DNA of 64,000 nucleotides from G965205255 sp965205255 (lineage in GTDB: Bacteria; Pseudomonadota; Gammaproteobacteria; Pseudomonadales; Endozoicomonadaceae), in the NCBI GenBank assembly GCA_965205255.1, contig OZ242051.1, forward strand, positions 2,232,001 through 2,296,000, read 5' to 3'. Each line of letters begins with the position of its first letter. Positions within the stretch are counted from its first letter, which is position 1. Shown here piece by piece: positions 1 to 8,466 of the stretch. The position numbers and the translations under genes were made by a program. The notes beneath the pieces were generated by a model. The model searched no databases. It worked only from the letters and a program-made list of their open reading frames with translations, and was not told the origin of the DNA.

Positions 1-94
1 AAAAAATTATTTATACACCTTTGCAAAGAGTATTGTAGCGAATATTGTATGAAAAACGCATAATATTATTAATTTTCAGGATGGAGACTATGAT

Positions 95-1405
95 ATGCAA
101 AATTGGGTTTCTCTTTTTAAAGAGCATGTTCAAACATTACAGCATGTTTATGAAGAGCTGATTTCTGAGCAAAAAGTCGATGGCATACTGATCCATGCAG
201 GCTCAACAATTACTCGGTATTTAGATGATCAGGATTATGAGTTTTGGACAGATATGCGCTTTCGTCAATGGATTCCCGAACGGGTTATGAACGGTTCTTT
301 ACTATTGATTCGACCTGAACAAAAACCTTTATTATTCTGGCATCACCCTATTGATTTTTGGCATGCAGTGGTAGAACCACCCTCTGGATTCTGGACAGAG
401 TGTTTTGATATTAAAATTGTTAAAAGTCCTGATGAAATTTCATCGCTTCTGCCTAAAGAAGAAATGATTGGGCTAGGTCAGGATGAAAGAGTACTTAAAG
501 AGTTGGGTGCTATTTGTTGCAATCCTGCGAGAGTTTGCCATAGGCTTGACTGGCAACGTTCAATTAAAACCGATTATGAAATAGCCTGCATTCAGGAAGC
601 TAATCACACGGCAGTGAAAGGCCATATGGCGGCTAAAAAAGCTTTTTTAAATGGTGATTCAGAGCTTGATATTCACTTAAAGTATTTAAGTGCAGTACGG
701 GAAAAAGAAGCATTGATGCCTTATGCAAACATTGTGGCACTCAATGAAAACACCTCGGTTCTACATTATCACAACTATCAGACAACTGTTGATAACGCAC
801 GGTCATTTCTTATTGATGCAGGCGCATCGCATTATAATTATGCTGCAGATATTACCCGTACTTATGTTAAAAATTCTTGTCTCTTTGGCGAATTGATTGA
901 CCGTATAGATGATGAAGTGCAGTACATTATAAGGCGTATTAAGCCTGGTGTGAGCTATCCGGATTTACATAATTATATGCATCAACGAATGTCTGAGGTA
1001 CTTGTGGATTTTTCGATAGTTAATCTATCAGCTACTGAAACTTATGAAAAGGGTTATACACGTATTTTCTTTCCTCATGGACTAGGGCATTTTCTTGGTT
1101 TAGCAGTCCATGATTCGGCCGGAAAGCAAGCGGGTATGGAAGGCGGTCAGCTCTCCCCGGATGAAAGGTATCCGGCATTAAGATGCTTGCGTACATTAGA
1201 GCAAGGCATGGTGGTAACTATTGAACCTGGGCTTTATTTTATCCCATCGTTGCTGGAGTCTGTTAAAAGTAATCCTGATTTTAACTGGAAGCTAATCAAT
1301 GAGCTAAAAAGCTTTGGTGGCATTCGTATAGAAGACAATATTCTTGTAAAAAAAGAAGGTGCATTTAACTTTACCCGCACAGCATTTAAAAAAGTGAATA
1401 ACTGA
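95..1405 (+). CDS. pepQ: Xaa-Pro dipeptidase (M24 metallopeptidase)
   Basis: Cytoplasmic dimetal dipeptidase that splits X-Pro dipeptides in the last step of peptide breakdown. The 436 aa match the PepQ family in length and layout: an N-terminal creatinase-like domain (about 1-165) and a C-terminal pita-bread catalytic domain (about 170-430). All five metal ligands are visible: D241 (LIDAG), D252 (AADITRTY), H328 (HGLGH), E377 (TIEPGLYF) and E413 (RIEDN). An AGGATGGAG ribosome-binding site at 78-86 fixes the ATG at 95. The gene stands alone and converges on the RHS gene to its right. It appears intact and ordinary in composition. Confidence 0.93.
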   Translation: MQNWVSLFKEHVQTLQHVYEELISEQKVDGILIHAGSTITRYLDDQDYEFWTDMRFRQWIPERVMNGSLLLIRPEQKPLLFWHHPIDFWHAVVEPPSGFWTECFDIKIVKSPDEISSLLPKEEMIGLGQDERVLKELGAICCNPARVCHRLDWQRSIKTDYEIACIQEANHTAVKGHMAAKKAFLNGDSELDIHLKYLSAVREKEALMPYANIVALNENTSVLHYHNYQTTVDNARSFLIDAGASHYNYAADITRTYVKNSCLFGELIDRIDDEVQYIIRRIKPGVSYPDLHNYMHQRMSEVLVDFSIVNLSATETYEKGYTRIFFPHGLGHFLGLAVHDSAGKQAGMEGGQLSPDERYPALRCLRTLEQGMVVTIEPGLYFIPSLLESVKSNPDFNWKLINELKSFGGIRIEDNILVKKEGAFNFTRTAFKKVNN

Positions 1406-1435
1406 TTAAAACATATTGACCATTTACAACTAGTG

Positions 1436-1482
1436 TTCAACTACTATTAAAAGCATGCTTTTGTGGCTTGTTGTTAAAGCAA
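1436..1482 (-). repeat. MITE-like element, fragment
   Basis: The stretch with AAAAGCATGCTTTTGTGGC followed by TTGTTGTTAAAGC closely resembles the interior of the dispersed element best seen at 42217-42345 and 48392-48540. Only about 45 bp are left and neither terminal inverted repeat is clear, so it is a decayed fragment. It lies between two convergent genes. Confidence 0.45.
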
Positions 1483-1512
1483 TACTTCGGACAGTTTTTG
1501 ACTGATTGTTTT

Positions 1513-1563
1513 CCATGAGTATTATCTGTTAATTCAATAATATGAATAGAAGATAACCCATGG
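1513..1563. repeat. Imperfect inverted repeat between convergent genes
   Basis: The left arm CCATGAGTATTATCT (1513-1527) is nearly the reverse complement of the right arm AGAAGATAACCCATGG (1548-1563), with a loop of about 20 nt. It lies downstream of both pepQ and the RHS gene and could form a hairpin on either transcript. No run of T follows, so a classical terminator is doubtful. Confidence 0.35.
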
Positions 1564-1614
1564 AAGACACAGCAAATAAAATTCTAGAGGCAATGTCCAG
1601 CGAAAAAAAATCAC

Positions 1615-4600
1615 TTAGGGAGTAATATTGCTAAATTGCTTCCTTAACCCAGTATTAAAATAGTCATCCCAATTTTGTGTAGCGTCCAAAAATCCCATGT
1701 ACCATTTATGGTAACCTATAGCCGCCATTTGTTGTTCCGGATTGGAAATATGTCCAGGATGTAATGATAGTTCATCAGAGTTGCTGAACACTTCCCCTAT
1801 CTCATCATCTAGAGTCTCAAATGTTGTATTTCTTTCAAGTATTCCAAGATTTCTAGTTGCAAGTGCAGAGACATTTTCTTTCCATGCTGCAAAACCTTCT
1901 GGCTGCTGCCATATTGCTGCTGCAGATCCTTGATCATCTATGATTCTGGAAATATTTGGCTCACCTAACTGCTCCGGATAAGCTTTAAGCATCTCATTAG
2001 CAAAAGCCTGCTCAAAGTATTTTTTTTGCCTGGCAGAAATGTCCTCCAATTCATCCTCGCTGATGTCGTTCATTATCTCATGTCGTTTAGATAAATATCG
2101 CTTCACATTTGCAGCCTTTTCAGTCGGGGTCATTGCCGCAATATCATGACTGCTATTACCCAGTATATCTTTATCAGTTGTACTGAGGCCGCCATTTTCT
2201 ACTACTTCTCCTCCTGCTTCTCCTGCTGCTTGTCCTGTTGTTTCTTCTATTGCTTTTCTTGCTACAGAGCGGGCAATTGTACTGACTACTCTATTAATGA
2301 TTATACCTACCATCTCGCCACCGACCATAGCCCCGGCATCAATAGCAACACCTTCCCAGAACGAAGTAGTACTCATCATCTCACCAATTGATTGAGATGG
2401 CTTTAAGCCTTTTTGTTCCAAAACGTAATTTTCTGTAGCTTTTGCGCCTACGGTTGTTGCTACACCCAGTGCCGTAAAAAAAAGAACATTAGCCAAGATA
2501 CCCAGCGCCGTGCCCTCTATAAAGTCACCAGGACCTGGGATCACTAGGGCCATCAAAAGTCCTACCACCGCGAGACAAATTGCAAAAATTGTTTCCTCTT
2601 TACTTTTGTTATAGTTATCGTAAAGCTGTTTGTTTTCCGCTTTCATCGTTTTATTAACATCATTAACATCATTTTCGGTGTAGTGACCGGTGGGGTCAGA
2701 ACTATTGATGGGATCATTACCTGCATAGTTGTAAGCATTTATGCCACCGGCTCCCCACGGAGAGGCACTGTCGTGTTTAGTGAACAGTCTCAGTGCCGGA
2801 TCATAAGCACGGTAACCATTGCCCAAAAACTGCCAGCCCGTCACTTGGTCTGTATTTTTCATTTGATAGCCACGGGTGCTTTTTTGCAGAGTCAACGCCA
2901 GTGTTTTAGCCTGATTCAGGTCTGTTACCTGACCATACGGCATATACACATCATCACCTTGAACTTTGCCATTAACGACACTGCCTGTTAACTGCTTGCC
3001 ATCGGTAACAGCCGACTCGTAACGGCCATCATAAAAACTTCCTCCGGCTACATAATAACGAGATTTCCCGTTAAGCGACTGCTCTGCCAGAGAGCCATTG
3101 TAATACTGCTGTAGTGTGGTTGTTTTTCCGAAAGCGTTGGTATCACTTTCTGCAATTTGCTGTCCTGACGCATCATAGGTATAGTGAATTTTTTCACGAT
3201 CATTGATAGTGACATCCGTTAAATTCTGCGCACTGTCATAGCTCATCTGGTAAGGCACTAACTTGCCCGAGGCGGTCATTTTCTGCATGGCAGTGATATT
3301 ACCGTCACCATCATAGCTAAATGTAGCATGACCTTTACCGGCATAATCAATACCTGATACCTGTGTCGGATCAGTGTTTTTATACTGGTAAGTAATCAGC
3401 TGTTTACTGCCACCGTTGATCGTCTCATCCACTGTATTTAGTGAATTAAACAAAGGTTGATAGCTGTAATCAATGGCACTGACCGATTGTTTGAACAGAT
3501 TCTGAGGGCACTCTGTTCCGTTGCAGGTAAAGTGCAATAACTGACCCTGCAGTGTATAGGTGTATGTTTGGGTACTGACACCTTTTTCAGTTGTTGCAGT
3601 ACGGGTAGCCACCTGACCTTTTGTGTTATAACCATAACCATACGTTCGAACAGGTTTACCGTTCAGGTCATTGGCAATGCTGACCAAATTACCAATACTG
3701 TCATAGATATAGCTATTGGTCACCTGATGGTTAATGGTTTTATCCTTCACCGATAAATCAGGGTTGTAATCAGTTCCCAGAGATACCTGACCTGCGCTTC
3801 CCTTATAACTCATACTAACCGGCAATCCTAGCGCATCGGTTACCGCTGTTTGTGTATACACCGGCGCAGCTGGAGCACCATAGGTACTGCTCACCGGTAC
3901 AAAATAATTGTTCACCTCATCGGATAAGATTCGCTGACTACCGTCAGGGTGAGTGATGGTTGTGGTCAGTAACCGCTGATTCACCGGATCATAGGTGTAT
4001 GCCATTTCGCTGATCAGCTTATTCTGCCCGCTCGTTTTTTTCAGATCGGTCAGGTTACCATTAGCATCGTAAGTATAGGTCAGGGTAAAATCTGTATGAC
4101 CGTCTGCTGTCTCAGATACCACGGTATGTGGTTTTTTATGCCATAGCGTATCATAGGTAATAGTCATACTATTACCCAGCGGGTCTGTTATTTTGGTCGG
4201 AAAACCAGAGGTTGTGTCATATGTCATGCTCACCTGATGAGATTTATCTCTCACCATTGTTGTGGCATTTAATAAAAAGCCCAGTGATGTATACGTTCTT
4301 TCACCCACCAGTACCTTTTGAGCCGAAGGGTCATAAGCGCCAGTGGCTACTTCTGTTTTGATAATATTTCCATAAGCGTCATAGGTGTTGTAGGTGGTTC
4401 TCACCGGTGTCACACTGCCATCAGTATTACGGGTCGATACCGTGGAGGCAATCACCTGATCAGGCTTGACTGTACTGTAAACATTACGGGTTTCCATTCC
4501 GGCATGATAGGCATCAGAGAACAAGACCTGTCCCATTGCATTGAAATGACTCGCCACAAAAGTGCTTGCCTGTGTGGCTGAAGGGTTAGCCAGTGCTTGG

Positions 4601-7509
4601 TTTTTAATGGTATCTGCCAGCGATTCCAGTGCCTGAGGGTCAGGCGCCTGACCTTTAGCGGTACCTGCAAACACGGTCGTCATTTGTTTTTTTGTGCCAC
4701 TGTCGTACAATGGTACCTTTTTATCATCAGTTGTCGTTGTGGTAAAAGCCGGATCAGTAATAAAGTTATATTTATAGCTCACATCGTGAAACATCACCGG
4801 ACGACTGGCCGAGCCTTGATTGACCGAATGTGACTGTGATACCTGAACTGATGCTACCCGACAGGCGGTATTAACCCTGTGATCGGGCGTCGATTGTAAC
4901 GGATCAAAGCACAGAGAATCCGGATTATTTATCACCTGACTGGTAGGTAATAACGTATAAGAAATCTTTCGCAAATGGTAAGAATCTGATACAGATATAC
5001 TGGTGCTACCGTTGGGGTGCTGTACGGCGGTGGGTTTGCCATAGCGGTTATAAAAATACAGGGATTGTTGCGGATGAACCTGTCCCTTTTCATCATAATA
5101 ATAATGAATGGTTTTGCTGATCTGACCGGACAGATTATAAAAAGCCTCATCAGTGGCGTAAAAACCACTACGGTCTTTAAGCTGTTGTAGCGTTTTGACC
5201 ACATGGTTTTGCGTGTCATATTCTTTTTCTAGCTGTACTCCCTTGCCGTTACCGGTGGGCATCAGCTGTGTCATGGTCACCCGAAAACCTGCGTTTTGTG
5301 CGCCATTGAGTATGTCATACTGATAACGATAAGTTTGCTTGTCATCGGCATTACCTGCAGGTAGATAACTAACCTGCACCGGACGGCCAAGAGCATCGTA
5401 ACTGTCGTAGGTGACAATATCTCCGGTGACCGGATCTTCACTTTTTATTAACCCGCCATACTGATTATAGGTTTTTTGGGTTCCGGGTAACTGTTGAGGA
5501 GCTCTACCTTGTGTGTCACTGGTCAGGCTTTGTTTTGTATTACTGATCGTATAGACGTTATTGCTATTGCTGATCGTGTAGGAATTGTTGACATATTGTC
5601 CCATGGACGGCAATGTGGCAGTCGTTTTGACTGGCATGGCAAACGTCATCGCTGTGGGTTCAGTATTATAAGTTACGGTACTGCTTCTGATTATCTTGCC
5701 ATTAAAGAGTATCTGATTACCGGGAATCGCTACACGGTTAACCGTATAAGCGTGTCCTCCCACTGTTATGGATTTGCTGATAACACTGGGTTTACTGTAA
5801 TTTGTGGTGAGTGTGTCAGGTGCCTCTCCCTGCAGACCTGCCTGCTTTGCAGGTCTGATCTGAGCGACACTGGTTTGCAGTATAGGGTGATAAACACCAG
5901 GTAGCGTCGTGTAGCTTTCAGTATTCAGGTTACCGTGACTGTCTTGTACAATTTTTTTCGCCAGAAATCCCTTTGAGTCATAGCTGTAGTTGAAGTTTTG
6001 CACCTGCAACAGCGGGTTGTTTCCAGTGGCGTCGTACAACTGATACTGTTGCACAGAGGGAAGATTATAGTGCAGGGATAGATCAGCCACCGAAGAGGCA
6101 GAAGTAATCTTGTCACCGTAGCTAGTCTGCCCGCGGGTTAAGGTTATATTATTGACTGAAGTCGTTTGCTGATCCTTTAAATGCAGATAATTATAACTCT
6201 GGCTGATCTTTTTTGTTTCTGGCGAAGGTGTTAACGTACCGGTAAAGACTGGAATTTTCATCCCGGCAAGGGTGCTATAACGATACACGGGTGCGCCCTG
6301 ATGCCGAAACCCGCATTCCATTAACCAGTCCTGTGCTGATGTCACATGGCTAAACGTATTACCATCACACTGTATATTATTACCGACAAAATTATTACCT
6401 GTACTGCTAACGCTGAACGTACGGGTAATATCCTGATCGTGACTGTTATTAAAGTGTTCTGTATAAGAGCTAACATAAGGCGTATGATTATTCACAGGCT
6501 CTGTGTAGCCGCTAACAATATAGTGAGAGCCAGAGAGCACGCCATAGTTGATGGTGTAATAAGCACCATCGGCCAGAGTAATTTTAGTGGGTTTTTTATC
6601 GGTATCAAAGGTGAGTAATGTACTTTCGTTTAACGGGTTGGTAATGCTTACACCGTCGCTTTTGTTACGGAGTGTAAAGTGCTGAAAATGACCCATTTTA
6701 TCTTGGTAGAACAGCGTGGCAGAACCAGATTGTTTGTTTATTTTAGCCACTACTTTTTGATCAGAATTTAACAGCGTAATACTAGATTGAGTATCGCTGT
6801 GGGCATACTGAAAATAAATGGCCTTGCCATCTGGCCCTATTTTAGCCACCACTTGATATGGAGTTGTGGCAGCAGTGCCGTTCACTTTTTTGAAGATATA
6901 TGTTGAGTTGTTCCGCAGGGTGACGACAATGGTATCATCACTTTGATGGGTAATATGAATATCGGGCTTTTTATAATAAATAAACTGAAACTGTTGTTTG
7001 CTATCCATTATCATCGGATAGCTGCCGCCCCCGATAGATAGGGTATAATAAGTATGACCACTGTTGGACTCTTGTGGCTGAATATAAGGAATATTCACAT
7101 CAATGGGGTAGTCATTCAACAGTTGGGTTGTCGGGTTAAAACCGGTAGAAGCCCCAAGGAAAATGCTAACTGGTAGTGTAGTTTTTGAGGTCGGTGAACT
7201 GTTTACGGAAAACAGCTTTTGTGAAAATGTCAGTGCCAGTGAAGAAGGGTTGACAGACACCGCTGCGTTCATTCCCCCGTTGCTCGCCTGAGAGGTAAAA
7301 TGATTTTGACCTGTAGCCACCAGACGCTGAAGCTTTTTTAGCAGTGTTTTTTTTGCAGCAACCGACATGGGTGCAGCCTTGCTCGTCGATGAACGGTGTT
7401 TGACCGAAGGTATATGTATATTTGAATTTTCTGCAAAAGCAACACTGGTTGTTAAATAACTGGCGAGAGTTATTACGGAAATAGCTAACTTAAGTAGTCT
7501 TATAAACAC
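1615..7509 (-). CDS. Secreted RHS/YD-repeat protein, 1964 aa
   Basis: Very large RHS-type protein. The start is a GTG at 7509, with an AAGGA site 7 nt upstream. Residues 1-26 form a Sec signal peptide (hydrophobic core, AFA cleavage motif), so export is Sec-dependent; there is no PAAR or VgrG domain. Residues from about 100 to 1600 carry many YD-type repeats (for example YDANGNLTDLKK and YDSIGNLVSI), the expected beta-cocoon shell. The RHS core ends with YNYAGNDPINSSDPTGH near residue 1605. The remaining tail of about 360 aa holds a strongly hydrophobic stretch (about 1640-1690) and a soluble acidic C-terminus that I cannot assign. No immunity-like gene follows: pepQ converges on it. A toxin, host-directed effector or surface protein are all possible. 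Confidence 0.85.
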   Translation of the reverse strand: MFIRLLKLAISVITLASYLTTSVAFAENSNIHIPSVKHRSSTSKAAPMSVAAKKTLLKKLQRLVATGQNHFTSQASNGGMNAAVSVNPSSLALTFSQKLFSVNSSPTSKTTLPVSIFLGASTGFNPTTQLLNDYPIDVNIPYIQPQESNSGHTYYTLSIGGGSYPMIMDSKQQFQFIYYKKPDIHITHQSDDTIVVTLRNNSTYIFKKVNGTAATTPYQVVAKIGPDGKAIYFQYAHSDTQSSITLLNSDQKVVAKINKQSGSATLFYQDKMGHFQHFTLRNKSDGVSITNPLNESTLLTFDTDKKPTKITLADGAYYTINYGVLSGSHYIVSGYTEPVNNHTPYVSSYTEHFNNSHDQDITRTFSVSSTGNNFVGNNIQCDGNTFSHVTSAQDWLMECGFRHQGAPVYRYSTLAGMKIPVFTGTLTPSPETKKISQSYNYLHLKDQQTTSVNNITLTRGQTSYGDKITSASSVADLSLHYNLPSVQQYQLYDATGNNPLLQVQNFNYSYDSKGFLAKKIVQDSHGNLNTESYTTLPGVYHPILQTSVAQIRPAKQAGLQGEAPDTLTTNYSKPSVISKSITVGGHAYTVNRVAIPGNQILFNGKIIRSSTVTYNTEPTAMTFAMPVKTTATLPSMGQYVNNSYTISNSNNVYTISNTKQSLTSDTQGRAPQQLPGTQKTYNQYGGLIKSEDPVTGDIVTYDSYDALGRPVQVSYLPAGNADDKQTYRYQYDILNGAQNAGFRVTMTQLMPTGNGKGVQLEKEYDTQNHVVKTLQQLKDRSGFYATDEAFYNLSGQISKTIHYYYDEKGQVHPQQSLYFYNRYGKPTAVQHPNGSTSISVSDSYHLRKISYTLLPTSQVINNPDSLCFDPLQSTPDHRVNTACRVASVQVSQSHSVNQGSASRPVMFHDVSYKYNFITDPAFTTTTTDDKKVPLYDSGTKKQMTTVFAGTAKGQAPDPQALESLADTIKNQALANPSATQASTFVASHFNAMGQVLFSDAYHAGMETRNVYSTVKPDQVIASTVSTRNTDGSVTPVRTTYNTYDAYGNIIKTEVATGAYDPSAQKVLVGERTYTSLGFLLNATTMVRDKSHQVSMTYDTTSGFPTKITDPLGNSMTITYDTLWHKKPHTVVSETADGHTDFTLTYTYDANGNLTDLKKTSGQNKLISEMAYTYDPVNQRLLTTTITHPDGSQRILSDEVNNYFVPVSSTYGAPAAPVYTQTAVTDALGLPVSMSYKGSAGQVSLGTDYNPDLSVKDKTINHQVTNSYIYDSIGNLVSIANDLNGKPVRTYGYGYNTKGQVATRTATTEKGVSTQTYTYTLQGQLLHFTCNGTECPQNLFKQSVSAIDYSYQPLFNSLNTVDETINGGSKQLITYQYKNTDPTQVSGIDYAGKGHATFSYDGDGNITAMQKMTASGKLVPYQMSYDSAQNLTDVTINDREKIHYTYDASGQQIAESDTNAFGKTTTLQQYYNGSLAEQSLNGKSRYYVAGGSFYDGRYESAVTDGKQLTGSVVNGKVQGDDVYMPYGQVTDLNQAKTLALTLQKSTRGYQMKNTDQVTGWQFLGNGYRAYDPALRLFTKHDSASPWGAGGINAYNYAGNDPINSSDPTGHYTENDVNDVNKTMKAENKQLYDNYNKSKEETIFAICLAVVGLLMALVIPGPGDFIEGTALGILANVLFFTALGVATTVGAKATENYVLEQKGLKPSQSIGEMMSTTSFWEGVAIDAGAMVGGEMVGIIINRVVSTIARSVARKAIEETTGQAAGEAGGEVVENGGLSTTDKDILGNSSHDIAAMTPTEKAANVKRYLSKRHEIMNDISEDELEDISARQKKYFEQAFANEMLKAYPEQLGEPNISRIIDDQGSAAAIWQQPEGFAAWKENVSALATRNLGILERNTTFETLDDEIGEVFSNSDELSLHPGHISNPEQQMAAIGYHKWYMGFLDATQNWDDYFNTGLRKQFSNITP

Positions 7510-8466
7510 AAAAAAATCCTTATTACCATGATTAATTAATAAAAGATCTTGAAAGTTGTAAAATACAGGTCAACCAAATAAAAGTTTCGGTTTGATGCTA
7601 TAAAAATTATTATTTATACGACTAAAAAAACAGGCTTTATTTTCTCCTGAGAGGACTAAAAGCTTGCATGAATACTTTGTTGCTGAACGGAATAAAACAT
7701 GACAACTTACCCAATTATCACTTTCCAACACTACTCTGCCAGATCCAAATTTCGGCTCTTACAAGGTAGAAAAAGGCGCATATTAATATTTAGATTGATA
7801 TTTTCTTTATTAACAAATGTCTCTTATAAAAACAAATAAACGCATACAGTAGTTTATAAAGCATACGTCACTAAATGTAAATAATAAATCATTAAAATAT
7901 ATAAAAAACCTTCAGTATCGTTTAAATCAGTGAGAAGCACTGAGCAAAGTAGCAATCTATTAAGACCGTATTTTTAAGTTTGTGAGCTTTTTCTTTTTCC
8001 GTGCGATTTGTCATCGTGATAAGCAATGCCTGAATGATCTTGGTCTGGGCAAATTGTCACCTTATAAACGACCAAGCATGTAAATAAACTTAAATGGTAA
8101 GAAGCAGGCATGGGATTAGCAGCTATATTTTTGTTTTTCTCAAAGGCTATGTAGTGCTGCCAAAACTGAAGATCGCAGATGTAATCTATAACAATTACAG
8201 ACTGGAGCCTTTGCTGATTAAAGGTGTGATTGCTGAATTTATATAAACATTAGCCCCCTCATTAAGCAGACTAATACCGAAATTTTGTTCAACCTTTAAT
8301 GCATAAATTCAAACAGTGTCAAAACAAGGTGTTTTAGGCAAAAATTTATGGTGAGAGACATGTCGTGTTTGTTAACATAACCGTTTATACAAAAGACATA
8401 CTCAGTTGATTAGCCTACATATTATGTGGCATATTAAACGAATATATTTACCTTTTTATTATTAAG
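7510..8466. other. 957-bp AT-rich gap between rhs and cas3
   Basis: The gap holds the divergent upstream regions of the RHS gene (leftward) and cas3 (rightward). I see no convincing gene. The best open frame is 50 codons at 8094-8246 on the plus strand, with no ribosome-binding site. It may be the tail of a lost gene or chance. No repeat or recognisable mobile-element remnant was found. Confidence 0.5.

Noticed and set aside
8094..8246. 50-codon ORF between rhs and cas3
   Set aside because: No ribosome-binding site or recognisable motif. Mentioned only in the gap description.
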